DNA from: Clostridia bacterium | GTDB taxonomy: Bacteria > Bacillota > Clostridia > Oscillospirales > Acutalibacteraceae | Reading direction: 5' to 3' | DNA: 64,000 nt | Assembly: GCA_024404025.1 (NCBI GenBank) | Contig: JAKSQP010000002.1 | Span: 119,836 to 183,835, forward strand | Shown here: piece after piece, positions 9,215 to 17,270 of the stretch | Position numbering within the stretch: the first letter of the stretch is position 1 | How the letters are laid out: each line of letters begins with the position of its first letter | The notes under the pieces: model-generated | The model's input: the letters and a program-made list of their open reading frames with translations, nothing else | Told to the model about the DNA's origin: nothing | The model's database searches: none | Program-made: the position numbers and the translations under genes

Positions 9215-10183
9215 TCATTGAAAATCATGCCACGATTCAAGCTCCTTCTGTGCCGGAACAATATCATCCGTCATCCCGAGCGAATGGAGAAGCTCTCTTG
9301 CGGCGTTATAACCCATCTTTTTCTGCCTGTTATTCATTGCAGCAGCTTCGATAATTATCGAAAGGTTTCGTCCGGGCTTAACCGGAACAACCGAAACGGG
9401 GACCTTGATGCCCAAAATTTCGGTATATTCATTTTCAAGCCCGAGGCGGTCATAAACCTTATCCTGATCCCACAGCTCAAGCTGAATGACCATATCTATT
9501 TTTTCCGTAAGCTTAACCGCACCCATGCCGAAAAGCCTTCGTGCGTTAAGGATTCCGACGCCACGAAGCTCAATGAAATGCCTTATATTATCGGGCGCAG
9601 AGCCGACAAGGGTTTTGTTTGAAACCCTTCTGATTTCAACTGCATCATCGGCAATAAGGCGGTGGCCTCTGTTGATAAGTTCAAGTGCCGTCTCGCTCTT
9701 GCCAACACCGCTGTCGCCGAGAATAAGCACGCCTTCGCCGTAAACCTCAACGAAAACTCCGTGGCGGGTAATTCTCTGGGCAAGCTCAACGCCGAGATAG
9801 GAAATCGTTGCGGACATACATCCCGAGGTTGATTCGGGCGTTGAAAGAACGGGAACTTCATATTTCTTTGCAATTTCGATAAATGCGGGTTTCAGCTCAA
9901 GTCCTCTTGTTATAAGGAGAGCGGCCGGCTTTTTTGAAAGAAGCCTCTCCATGCTGCTCTTTGCCGCATCTTCATCAAGGCTGTTGACATATTCAATTTC
10001 GGTCAGGCCCAGAAACTGAATACGGGCGGGATCAAAATGCTCTTCAAAGCCGGTAAGGATCAGACCGGGTCTGTTTACATCCTGCGAGGTTATGAAAATA
10101 TCCTTCAGCTCATGCGGAGTATAAACAACCGAAAAAGAAAGGTCGGAAACGACTTTTTCAAGAGAAACGGAATAGTTACTCAT
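9215..10183 (-). CDS. hprK: HPr(Ser) kinase/phosphorylase
   Basis: Phosphorylates and dephosphorylates Ser46 of HPr and so controls carbon catabolite repression in Bacillota. 322 residues. Walker A GDSGVGKS is at residues 156-163, the conserved catalytic histidine region HGVFVEVYGEGVLILGD starts at 141, and the family signature ELRGVGILNARRLFG is near 205. It is the first gene of the run reaching to dnaE. Its promoter is at 10235-10263, and a perfect 7-bp hairpin lies 2 bases before its AAGGAG ribosome binding site. Confidence 0.97.
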   Translation of the reverse strand: MSNYSVSLEKVVSDLSFSVVYTPHELKDIFITSQDVNRPGLILTGFEEHFDPARIQFLGLTEIEYVNSLDEDAAKSSMERLLSKKPAALLITRGLELKPAFIEIAKKYEVPVLSTPESTSGCMSATISYLGVELAQRITRHGVFVEVYGEGVLILGDSGVGKSETALELINRGHRLIADDAVEIRRVSNKTLVGSAPDNIRHFIELRGVGILNARRLFGMGAVKLTEKIDMVIQLELWDQDKVYDRLGLENEYTEILGIKVPVSVVPVKPGRNLSIIIEAAAMNNRQKKMGYNAARELLHSLGMTDDIVPAQKELESWHDFQ

Positions 10184-10196
10184 AAAATACTCCTTA

Positions 10197-10213
10197 TGCG
10201 GTTTTTAACCGCA
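10197..10213 (-). promoter_or_regulatory. leader hairpin next to the hprK ribosome binding site
   Basis: The minus-strand transcript has TGCGGTT, a 3-base AAA loop and AACCGCA, a perfect 7-bp stem that ends 2 bases before the AAGGAG of hprK. It has no T-run, so it is not a terminator. It could modulate ribosome access or mRNA stability; this is inference. Confidence 0.5.
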
Positions 10214-10234
10214 AACTTATCCATAATTATATTT

Positions 10235-10263
10235 ATTATAAAACAAATAAATATTTTTTCCAA
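10235..10263 (-). promoter_or_regulatory. hprK operon promoter
   Basis: Minus strand TTGGAA (10263-10258) and TATAAT (10240-10235), 17-base spacer, about 50 bases upstream of the hprK start. It lies between the tsf terminator and hprK and would drive the hprK-acyltransferase-glcK-murB-whiA-dnaE run. Confidence 0.75.
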
Positions 10264-10294
10264 CCCTTTTTATAAATATTTTATTACAAAATAT

Positions 10295-10324
10295 AAAAAA
10301 ATCCCCCATCCGGACGGATGAGGG
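10295..10324 (-). terminator. terminator of rpsB-tsf
   Basis: Minus-strand stem CCCTCATCC/GGATGGGGG (10324-10316 and 10311-10303), 9 bp with a 4-base loop, followed by a run of seven T. It begins 16 bases after the tsf stop. Confidence 0.9.
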
Positions 10325-10339
10325 AAAAAGAAATTATGA

Positions 10340-11440
10340 TTATTTAACCATACTTGCAACTTCTGCTGCAAAATCGTCTGATTTCTTTTCAAGGCCTTCA
10401 CCTTTTGCAAAACGAACAAAGCTCTTAACTTTGATGTCTGCGCCGAGAGCCTTGGCAACATTAGCAACATAGCCTGCAACATTACCTTCAAAGAGATCTG
10501 AACGAACGAATGCCTGTTCAAGAAGGCAGACTTCTTTAATCTGCTTTGCTACACGGCCTTCTGTTGCACCTGCAAAAATCTTATTGGCAACAATTTCTTC
10601 TTTGTTTGCAACTGCAACTTCTGCAAGAGCTGCAATAGCTTCTTCGGAAAGGAAGTTGAAGAGGAACTTGTTATTCTTCTGTTCTTCATAAGCGGCCTTG
10701 TCTGCATCGCTGAATTTTCCGGCAGCAATAGCCTTATCAAAAGTGCTTACAAGGATGGGCTTGGGAAGAGTTTCGGGCTTATTGAGTGAGCTTTCAACAA
10801 TGATGTTTCTCATCTTTGCAAGCTCATCAGCCGAAATATCGTCTTTGCCGAGATATTCGGGGCTCATAGCTGCAACCTGCATTGCAATATTCTTGCCCAT
10901 AGCAACGAATTCATCCTTTGCAGCGGTAGCATCATCTGTTTCAAATTCAACAAGAACGCCAACTGTTCCTCCTGCGTGAATATAAGTAACTGCTTTGCCT
11001 TCAACAAGAGCAAAACGGCGAAGCTTCATATTTTCACGGATTTTAAGGAAGAGTTCCTGAACTGAATCGGCAACTGAAAGGCTGCCGTCAGCGATTGTTG
11101 CGGCGTTAAGAGCATCAAGATCAGCGGGCTTAACGGCTGCAACTGTTTTTGCGATAGAATTTGCAAGAGCAACGAATTCGGGATTCTTGCCGACAAAGTC
11201 TGTTTCGCAGTTAATTTCAACAAGAGCTGCTGCGTCGGCTGTGCTGTATGCTGCAACAGTACCTTCTGCTGCTGCACGGCTTGCCTTCTTAGCTGCTGAT
11301 GCAAGTCCCTTCTCACGAAGGAATTCCATTGCCTTTTCTATATCGCCATCAGATTCAACAAGAGCCTTTTTGCAGTCCATCATGCCTGCGCCGGTCTTTT
11401 CTCTGAGAGACTGAACGTCTTTAGCTGTAAATGCTGCCAT
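10340..11440 (-). CDS. tsf: translation elongation factor Ts
   Basis: Guanine-nucleotide exchange factor of EF-Tu. The N-terminal UBA-like domain (DVQSLREKTGAGMMDCKKAL, residues 8-27) and the core segment INCETDFVGKN near 74-84 are clear, and the C-terminal VCLLEQAFV is present. At 366 residues it is about 65-75 longer than the usual Bacillota protein. The extra length lies between the end of the core (MRNIIVESSLNKPETLPKP, about 210-228) and the C-terminal KQIKEVCLLEQ motif. rpsB ends 3 bases upstream, the universal rpsB-tsf arrangement, and a strong terminator follows. Confidence 0.97.
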   Translation of the reverse strand: MAAFTAKDVQSLREKTGAGMMDCKKALVESDGDIEKAMEFLREKGLASAAKKASRAAAEGTVAAYSTADAAALVEINCETDFVGKNPEFVALANSIAKTVAAVKPADLDALNAATIADGSLSVADSVQELFLKIRENMKLRRFALVEGKAVTYIHAGGTVGVLVEFETDDATAAKDEFVAMGKNIAMQVAAMSPEYLGKDDISADELAKMRNIIVESSLNKPETLPKPILVSTFDKAIAAGKFSDADKAAYEEQKNNKFLFNFLSEEAIAALAEVAVANKEEIVANKIFAGATEGRVAKQIKEVCLLEQAFVRSDLFEGNVAGYVANVAKALGADIKVKSFVRFAKGEGLEKKSDDFAAEVASMVK

Positions 11441-11443
11441 GAA

Positions 11444-12172
11444 TTATTCCTCCTCATTTGCTTCTTCAGCAGCTTCGGGAGCGGTCTGCTCGCCCTGTCT
11501 GCCTTCGATAACTGCGTCTGCCATTGCGCCTGCGATAAGCTTAACGGCACGGATAGCATCGTCATTGCCGGGGATAACATAATCAACCTCATCGGGATCA
11601 CAGTTTGTGTCAACTATTGCAACGATGGGGATACCAAGTTTCTTTGCTTCGAGAACAGCGATTCTTTCTTTGCGGGGGTCAACGATGAACATAGCAGCGG
11701 GCTGCTTCTTCATTTCGGTGATACCACCCATGAATTTCTCAAGCTTTTCGATTTCAAGAGCAAGCTTTGCAACTTCCTTCTTGGGAAGAAGATCGAATGT
11801 TCCGTCTGCTTCCATAGCCTTGAGCTGAGCAAGTCTTCTGATTCTCTTCTGAATGGTGTTGAAGTTGGTGAGCATACCGCCAAGCCAACGTGCGTTAACG
11901 AACGGCATACCGCAGCGAATAGCTTCTTCCTTAACGGATTCCTGAGCCTGCTTCTTTGTTCCTACGAAAAGAACATCGCCGCCCTCTGCTGCGATCTCAC
12001 GGATGAACATATAAGCATCTTCGAGCTTCTTAACTGTTTTCTGAAGGTCGATAATGTAGATGCCGTTTCTCTCCGTGAAGATGTACTCAGCCATCTTCGG
12101 GTTCCATCTTCTGGTCTGGTGACCGAAGTGAACGCCTGCTTCAAGTAACTGTTTCATTGATACTACTGACAT
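11444..12172 (-). CDS. rpsB: 30S ribosomal protein S2
   Basis: Small-subunit ribosomal protein, 242 residues, normal length. The opening [21 protein letters not shown] and the later MFIVDPRKE and [20 protein letters not shown] segments are diagnostic of S2. It is the first gene of rpsB-tsf, with an AGGAGG ribosome binding site and its own promoter at 12297-12325. A leader of roughly 115 bases holds two hairpins. Confidence 0.98.
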   Translation of the reverse strand: MSVVSMKQLLEAGVHFGHQTRRWNPKMAEYIFTERNGIYIIDLQKTVKKLEDAYMFIREIAAEGGDVLFVGTKKQAQESVKEEAIRCGMPFVNARWLGGMLTNFNTIQKRIRRLAQLKAMEADGTFDLLPKKEVAKLALEIEKLEKFMGGITEMKKQPAAMFIVDPRKERIAVLEAKKLGIPIVAIVDTNCDPDEVDYVIPGNDDAIRAVKLIAGAMADAVIEGRQGEQTAPEAAEEANEEE

Positions 12173-12198
12173 GATTTTTTCCTCCTAAGTTAAATTTT

Positions 12199-12255
12199 GT
12201 ATCTTGTCAGATACGAACCGCCGCAAAGTCTGATATTACCACGGAATCGCTTCCG
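12199..12255 (-). promoter_or_regulatory. structured 5' leader of rpsB
   Basis: Two hairpins lie between the promoter and the ribosome binding site on the minus strand. The first is CGGAA-GCGA-TTCCG (12255-12242), which closes a GNRA-type GCGA tetraloop. The second is GTATCT-GACA-AGATAC (12214-12199). Neither is followed by a T-run. Ribosomal protein leaders often carry such structures for autoregulation; for S2 in this lineage that is inference. Confidence 0.45.
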
Positions 12256-12296
12256 CACTCATAATAAAAATAACTCTGCGTGTGATTTGCCTTGGT

Positions 12297-12325
12297 ATTA
12301 TATCACATAGTTTTTCCGATTGCAA
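12297..12325 (-). promoter_or_regulatory. rpsB-tsf promoter
   Basis: Minus strand TTGCAA (12325-12320) and TATAAT (12302-12297) with a 17-base spacer, located between the cysS terminator and rpsB. Confidence 0.8.
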
Positions 12326-12344
12326 TAGTAAAATTAAATTTTTT

Positions 12345-12384
12345 ATATATAAAGACACAGCCTGCAAAAATTACAGACTGTGCC
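12345..12384 (-). terminator. terminator of cysE-cysS
   Basis: Minus-strand 11-bp stem GGCACAGTCTG/CAGGCTGTGTC (12384-12374 and 12364-12354, two GU pairs), starting 11 bases after the cysS stop. It is followed by TTTATATATAAAAAATTT, an interrupted T-rich tract. Confidence 0.75.
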
Positions 12385-12394
12385 GGAAAAATCA

Positions 12395-13783
12395 TTATCT
12401 GTGCCATTTAACGCCCTGAGCAGTGTCCTCAAGAACAATGCCCATCGCTTTAAGCTCGTCTCTGATTCTGTCTGCTTCTGCCCAGTTCTTTTCTTTTCTC
12501 GCCTTTGTTCTCGCTTCGATCATTGCATCAATATCCTCATCGAGAACTTCTTTATTTCTGTTATAAACAAGGCCGAGGACGCCCGTAAGCTCATCAAAGA
12601 GCTTTGCGGCATATTCGGCAGTTGCCTTGCTCTGATTCTGACCGATAACGAGAGTATTTATATCTCTTACAAGCTCAAACACAGCCGAAATACCGTCCGC
12701 CGTATTAAGGTCATCGTCCATAGCTTCAACAAACTGCTCAACACGCTTATCAAGCTGCGCTTTGATTTCCTCATTTATTTCGCCTTCGCCTGCATTCTTG
12801 ATTTCAAAATCAAGGCTGTCACGGCAGGTATAAAGTCTTGCAAGAGAAGCCTTGCACTGCTCGATGATGTCAACGCTGTAATTGATGGGACTTCTGTATG
12901 AAGATGAAATCATAAGATAGCGGATGGGCTCATAGCCGTATTTTTCCGCAACATCCCTGACGGTGAAGAAATTTCCGAGTGACTTTGACATCTTGACATT
13001 ATCAACATTGATATAGCCGTTATGCATCCAATATTTCGCAAACTGCTTATCGGTGAAGCATTCGCTCTGCGCAATTTCATTTTCGTGATGCGGGAAAATG
13101 AGGTCCTGTCCGCCGCAGTGAATATCAATGCTTTCGCCGAGATAGCGGATATTCATTGCAGAGCATTCGATATGCCAGCCGGGTCTGCCCTTGCCCCACG
13201 GAGAATCCCAATAAGGCTCGCCGGGTTTAGCTGATTTCCAGAGAGCAAAATCCATCGGATCTCTCTTGATATCGCCTACCATGATTCTTGCGCCTGCTTC
13301 AAGCTCTTCAAGAGGCTGATGTGAAAGCTTTCCGTATTCGCTGAAGGTCTTCGTGCTGAAATAAACATCGCCGTCAACCTCATAAGCGTGACCTTTTTCA
13401 ATAAGTCCGCTTACGATTTCGATAATCTTATCAATGTTTTCGGTTGCCTTCGGATGAACGGTTGCAGGTCTGAAATTAAGGCCGTTTGCATCCTTCCAGA
13501 ATTCCTCGATATATTTTTCGGAAACGGTCACATAATCCGTTCCCTCTTCGTTTGCTTTTTTGATTATCTTATCATCAATATCGGTAAAATTCTGGACGAA
13601 GGTAACATTATATCCTCTGTATTCAAGATATCTTCTCAAAACATCAAAAACGCAGATAGGTCTTGCATTTCCGATATGGATATAATTATAAACAGTCGGT
13701 CCGCAGGCATAAATCTTTACCTCGCCCTCCTTGATGGGAACGAGCTCTTCTTTTCTTCTTGTAAGGGTGTTGAAAACTCTCAT
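12395..13783 (-). CDS. cysS: cysteinyl-tRNA synthetase
   Basis: Class I aminoacyl-tRNA synthetase that charges tRNA-Cys. 462 residues. The zinc ligand C27 is in KIYACGPTVYN, the HIGH motif is HIGN at residues 36-39, the zinc-binding CSAMNIRYLGESIDIHCGG is near 210-230, and KMSKSLGNF lies near 267. The DALR anticodon-binding domain occupies the C-terminus. Its ATG overlaps the cysE stop in an ATGA arrangement, so translation is coupled. Both genes lie behind the T-box at 14435-14667, so uncharged tRNA-Cys is expected to switch them on. Confidence 0.98.
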   Translation of the reverse strand: MRVFNTLTRRKEELVPIKEGEVKIYACGPTVYNYIHIGNARPICVFDVLRRYLEYRGYNVTFVQNFTDIDDKIIKKANEEGTDYVTVSEKYIEEFWKDANGLNFRPATVHPKATENIDKIIEIVSGLIEKGHAYEVDGDVYFSTKTFSEYGKLSHQPLEELEAGARIMVGDIKRDPMDFALWKSAKPGEPYWDSPWGKGRPGWHIECSAMNIRYLGESIDIHCGGQDLIFPHHENEIAQSECFTDKQFAKYWMHNGYINVDNVKMSKSLGNFFTVRDVAEKYGYEPIRYLMISSSYRSPINYSVDIIEQCKASLARLYTCRDSLDFEIKNAGEGEINEEIKAQLDKRVEQFVEAMDDDLNTADGISAVFELVRDINTLVIGQNQSKATAEYAAKLFDELTGVLGLVYNRNKEVLDEDIDAMIEARTKARKEKNWAEADRIRDELKAMGIVLEDTAQGVKWHR

Positions 13784-14421
13784 TTATTTTCCTCCTTGTT
13801 TAATTCTTTTCTTAAATTTTCGATTTCGCTTTCGAGCCTTGCGATCTCCTGGGCAACGGGGTCCGAAATATGAATCTGGTCAAGGTCCGCAATTCTGACG
13901 CCGTCAATCTTGACTACCTTTGCCGGAACGCCGACTGCGGTTGAGTTTGCGGGAATATCGTTAAGCACAACTGCGCCTGCCGCAATTCTGCTGTTATCAC
14001 CTATAACAACGGGGCCGAGCACCTTGGCGCCGGAGCCGATCATAACATTATTTCCGACTGTGGGATGGCGTTTGCCGGTGTCTTTTCCCGTTCCGCCGAG
14101 AGTTACGCCCTGATAAATAGTAACATCATCGCCGATTTCGGCAGTTTCTCCGATAACAACGCCCGTGCCGTGGTCTATAAAAAATCTTTTGCCTATCGTT
14201 GCTGCGGGATGGATCTCTATGCCGGTTTTCCTTGAGGCATACTGTGAAACCCATCTTGCAAAGAAATAGAGCTTATGACGATAGAAAAAATTCGCTCTTC
14301 TGTGAAGCCTTATCGCCTTAAATCCCGGATAAAGAAACATTATTTCAAGAACCGAACGGGCAGCCGGGTCTCTCGCCCAAACGCATTCAATATCTTCTTT
14401 CAATTGTCTGAACAAATCCAT
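13780..14421 (-). CDS. cysE: serine O-acetyltransferase
   Basis: First committed step of cysteine synthesis: serine plus acetyl-CoA gives O-acetylserine. About 213 residues from the ATG at 14421 (MDLFRQLKEDIECVWARDPAA), which matches the start of Bacillus CysE. A longer frame from 14487 would begin inside the T-box antiterminator and is rejected. The left-handed beta-helix hexapeptide repeats run from about residue 65 (IHPAATIGKRFFIDHGTGVVIGE). The ribosome binding site is a GGGGGA just after the T-box terminator. It overlaps cysS by 4 bases. Confidence 0.95.
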   Translation of the reverse strand: MDLFRQLKEDIECVWARDPAARSVLEIMFLYPGFKAIRLHRRANFFYRHKLYFFARWVSQYASRKTGIEIHPAATIGKRFFIDHGTGVVIGETAEIGDDVTIYQGVTLGGTGKDTGKRHPTVGNNVMIGSGAKVLGPVVIGDNSRIAAGAVVLNDIPANSTAVGVPAKVVKIDGVRIADLDQIHISDPVAQEIARLESEIENLRKELNKEENK

Positions 14422-14434
14422 TCCCCCAAAAACC

Positions 14435-14667
14435 AAAAAACCTCCGAAGTCCCGAAAGACAACGGAGGCGTAAATACGCGGTTCCACTCCTGTTTATAAC
14501 TTGAGGCATAACCATAGCTTTAACGCAGCCATACGCACAGAGATACTCCATTCCCCCTGCGTGCCGCAAGGCGCACTTCGCCGGATTTATCTCCGAAGGT
14601 CTTTTCAGCTGCCGACCCTCTCTCTGTTGAGCATCAAAACGGTTACTCTACCCTGCCGTTGCATTTA
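14435..14667 (-). promoter_or_regulatory. T-box riboswitch controlling cysE-cysS
   Basis: The minus strand has the conserved T-box sequence GGAGTGGAACCGCG (14490-14477). It is followed by an intrinsic terminator, CCTCCG...CGGAGG (14468-14441) plus TTTTTT. Upstream lie an AGAGAGAG motif and a Stem I distal segment GGTCGGCAGCTGAAAAGACC. A TGC at 14575-14573 within GAAGTGCGCC is a candidate cysteine specifier codon. The specifier placement is tentative; the T-box and terminator are clear. Uncharged tRNA would stabilise the antiterminator and allow cysE-cysS transcription. Confidence 0.9.
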
Positions 14668-14680
14668 TCATATTGATTGG

Positions 14681-14709
14681 ATTATATTATAGATTCACGA
14701 AAATGTCAA
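14681..14709 (-). promoter_or_regulatory. promoter of the T-box/cysE/cysS unit
   Basis: Perfect consensus on the minus strand: TTGACA (14709-14704), 17 bases, TATAAT (14686-14681), just upstream of the T-box leader. Confidence 0.9.
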
Positions 14710-14745
14710 CGGAGATTCTGCATAAAAAATTGCATGATGCGAAAA

Positions 14746-15309
14746 TTATTTTGAAAAATCAATCACTTTCAGTCCGTCAACAATATATTTTATGCCGGAA
14801 AGCGCCGTAAGGAACGCAGTTATTCCGAGAAGAATATTCGAAACTATCGAAAGAGAATCAAATTTAAATCCGAGGGAATCAACCGCAAACAATGCTAGCA
14901 TAATGAAAATCGAAAAAACCATTTGGCTGACCGTTTTCAGCTTTCCCCATATTCCCGCAGCGATAACAACTCCCTGCGAAGCGGCAACAAGCCTGAAGGA
15001 GGTCACGAGAAATTCTCTTGTAAGAATAATCATAACTATCCATATATTGCAATATCCCTGCTGCATAAAAGCAAGAAGAGCAGCCGTAGTAAGCATTTTA
15101 TCCGCAAGCGGGTCGCAGAGCTTGCCGAAATCGGTAACAAGATTATTCTTTCTCGCAATTTTTCCGTCAAGAAAATCGGTTATCGAAGCGGCGGCAAATA
15201 TTGCGCAGGCAATAAGATAATGAAACGGTATCGTTTCAATAAGCATAACCGCAAGATAAAACGGAGTTAAAATTATTCTGATCAAAGTCAGTTTATTCGG
15301 TAAATTCAT
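14746..15309 (-). CDS. pgsA: CDP-diacylglycerol-glycerol-3-phosphate 3-phosphatidyltransferase
   Basis: Integral membrane enzyme making phosphatidylglycerophosphate, the precursor of phosphatidylglycerol and cardiolipin. 187 residues. The CDP-alcohol phosphotransferase signature D-x2-DG-x2-AR-x8-G-x3-D-x3-D is complete from D45 (DFLDGKIAR) to D70 (CDPLAD). Several hydrophobic segments flank it. It follows rimO by 10 bases in the recA-recX-rimO-pgsA run, an order common in Clostridia. Confidence 0.96.
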   Translation of the reverse strand: MNLPNKLTLIRIILTPFYLAVMLIETIPFHYLIACAIFAAASITDFLDGKIARKNNLVTDFGKLCDPLADKMLTTAALLAFMQQGYCNIWIVMIILTREFLVTSFRLVAASQGVVIAAGIWGKLKTVSQMVFSIFIMLALFAVDSLGFKFDSLSIVSNILLGITAFLTALSGIKYIVDGLKVIDFSK

Positions 15310-15319
15310 ATTAACACCT

Positions 15320-16645
15320 TTAACCTATATCTTTTCCTATAAGGTCATAATCGTTGACGCCGATAACTTCGACCTTTGCAAAATCGCCGTTGTTATAATC
15401 CTTATCGGTTGTGAAAATGATTTTTCCGTCAATTTCCGGGGCGTCCATATATGTTCTTCCGCTGTAACTGTCGGAATAGCCGTCATAATCCTCAACGATA
15501 ACGCTGTAAACATTGCCGATTCTTTCGCTGTTTTTTACTGTTACGATTTCAAGCTGATCCTGCATGATGATTTCACCTCTGCGAAGCTTGACATCTTCAT
15601 CGACCTGATCTGCCATATCGTAAGCCGGAGTACCCTCCTGGGGCGAAAATTCAAAGCATCCGAGGCGGTCAAATTCGATTTCATTGACGAATTCGGAAAG
15701 CTTTTCAAATTCTTCCTCTCCCTCCCCGGGGAAGCCGACAATAAATGTTGTTCTGATGACCGCATCGGGCATTGCTTCTCTGATTTTTCCGATTACGCTG
15801 CGGATAAATGCGGAATCCCCTCTTCTGTTCATCCTTTTAAGGATTCCGTCGTCTGCGTGCTGAAGGGGAAGATCAATATAATGAAGCACCTTCGGCTGGC
15901 GTGCCATCGTTTCAAGAAGTTCATCTGTAATTTTATCTGGATAGCAATAGAGCATTCTTATCCATTCGATTCCGTCAATTTCGCACAGAGCATCAAGCAG
16001 TTCCGGAAGCTTTGACTTGCCGTAAAGATCCGCTCCGTAATTTGTTGTATCCTGAGCAATGAGGATGAGTTCTTTTGTGCCTGCGGCGGCAAGCTCCTTT
16101 GCTTCCTGAACAAGCGTTTCAAACTCAACACTTCTGTAATTGCCTCTGATGGAAGGAATTGCACAGTAGGTGCATCTGTTTGAGCATCCGTCTGCAATTT
16201 TAAGATATGACCAATATTCCGGAGTTGTGAGAAGTCTTTCGCCCGTCAGAGGAAGAAGCTCTTTATCGGGCATAACGATTTTCTTTTCGCCCTCAATTAT
16301 TTCCTTAACAAGCGAAGCGATGTCACCGTTTGCGCCGATACCGATAACCGCATCAACCTCGGGCATTGATTCAAGAATGGCATCCTTCTGCCTTTCGGCA
16401 AGGCAGCCTGTTACAATAATTTTTCCAACGATTCCGTCTTCCTTGAGCTGCGCCATTTCAAGAATATTTTCAATTGCTTCCTGCGCTGCTGCATCAATGA
16501 ATCCGCAGGTGTTGATAATAACGGCATCAACGCCCTCATAGCAATCGGCAATCTCAAAATTATTTTTATCAAGTTGAGCGAGCATTCTTTCGGCATCGAC
16601 CTGATTTTTGGGGCATCCGAGAGAAATCATACCTATTTTATACAT
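15320..16645 (-). CDS. rimO: ribosomal protein S12 methylthiotransferase RimO
   Basis: Radical SAM methylthiotransferase that modifies an aspartate of S12. 441 residues from the ATG at 16645, the family's usual length. A longer reading from 16762 would lie inside recX and is not needed, because AGGAGG sits at the right distance before 16645. The N-terminal MTTase domain starts YKIGMISLGCPKNQVD with its first cluster cysteine. The radical SAM triad is C-SNR-C-TY-C near residue 145-152, and a TRAM domain ends the protein. The start overlaps the recX 3' end by 8 bases. Confidence 0.96.
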   Translation of the reverse strand: MYKIGMISLGCPKNQVDAERMLAQLDKNNFEIADCYEGVDAVIINTCGFIDAAAQEAIENILEMAQLKEDGIVGKIIVTGCLAERQKDAILESMPEVDAVIGIGANGDIASLVKEIIEGEKKIVMPDKELLPLTGERLLTTPEYWSYLKIADGCSNRCTYCAIPSIRGNYRSVEFETLVQEAKELAAAGTKELILIAQDTTNYGADLYGKSKLPELLDALCEIDGIEWIRMLYCYPDKITDELLETMARQPKVLHYIDLPLQHADDGILKRMNRRGDSAFIRSVIGKIREAMPDAVIRTTFIVGFPGEGEEEFEKLSEFVNEIEFDRLGCFEFSPQEGTPAYDMADQVDEDVKLRRGEIIMQDQLEIVTVKNSERIGNVYSVIVEDYDGYSDSYSGRTYMDAPEIDGKIIFTTDKDYNNGDFAKVEVIGVNDYDLIGKDIG

Positions 16646-17267
16646 CGTCAAAATCCTCCGTTTCAAGCTCAATGCTTCTGAATGCAGAATTGATATCGGA
16701 CCATCCGTAGCCGAGCCTCTGAAGCGAAGCAACGGCTTTCTTCCTGCCTTTTTCGTCGGCAAGGAAGCGGGAATATTTTGTGTTCAGTAATTCTATGATA
16801 CGCAAAACCGGGTCAAAGTCAAGACTTTCGCATATATTTTCGGCAATTTCACGGGAAATGCCCTTCATAATAATTTCGTTTTTTATGCCCCGTGCGCTCA
16901 TGCCCTTATGCTCCGAAAGCTTTCTTGCGAGGTTTTCGGCATATCTTTCATCGTCAACATATCCGAGTTCTTCAAGGCGATCAATTGCCGGAATGACATA
17001 TTCCTTTTTATGCCCCTTCTGAACAAGCTTTGAAATCATTTCCTTTTTGCTGTGGTCGCTGTAAGAAAGCAGACGAAGCCCTGCAAGGAACGCAAAGCGG
17101 GAGCCGACGGAAAGAAAAAATTCCGCCAACTCCTGCTCATCTTCAATATTATGCTTCATGCAGTAAGGACTGCTGAACCAGAATTCCGAATCAACGGTAA
17201 ATCTGTATTCATCATCGCACGAAATATGTATTTTATTCTGTTTTCCTATACTGTACGAAATTTTCAT
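16638..17267 (-). CDS. recX: recombination regulatory protein RecX
   Basis: Modulator of RecA filaments. 209 residues. It has the three-helix repeats of RecX, including LRLLSYSDHSKKEMISKLVQKG near 59-80 and LEELGYVDDERYAENLARKLSE near 92-113. It starts 3 bases after the recA stop and overlaps rimO by 8 bases, so it is co-transcribed with recA. Confidence 0.93.
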   Translation of the reverse strand: MKISYSIGKQNKIHISCDDEYRFTVDSEFWFSSPYCMKHNIEDEQELAEFFLSVGSRFAFLAGLRLLSYSDHSKKEMISKLVQKGHKKEYVIPAIDRLEELGYVDDERYAENLARKLSEHKGMSARGIKNEIIMKGISREIAENICESLDFDPVLRIIELLNTKYSRFLADEKGRKKAVASLQRLGYGWSDINSAFRSIELETEDFDDV

Positions 17268-17270
17268 TTA

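Noticed and set aside
8669..9622. 317-codon plus-strand frame opposite hprK and the acyltransferase gene
   Set aside because: Shadow of two well-supported minus-strand genes; no family resemblance and no promoter.
14422..14487. N-terminal extension of cysE
   Set aside because: The extra codons fall in the T-box antiterminator and terminator; CysE homologues begin at the ATG at 14421.
16646..16762. N-terminal extension of rimO
   Set aside because: It lies inside recX; RimO homologues start at MYKIGMISLGCPK, and AGGAGG is correctly spaced before 16645.
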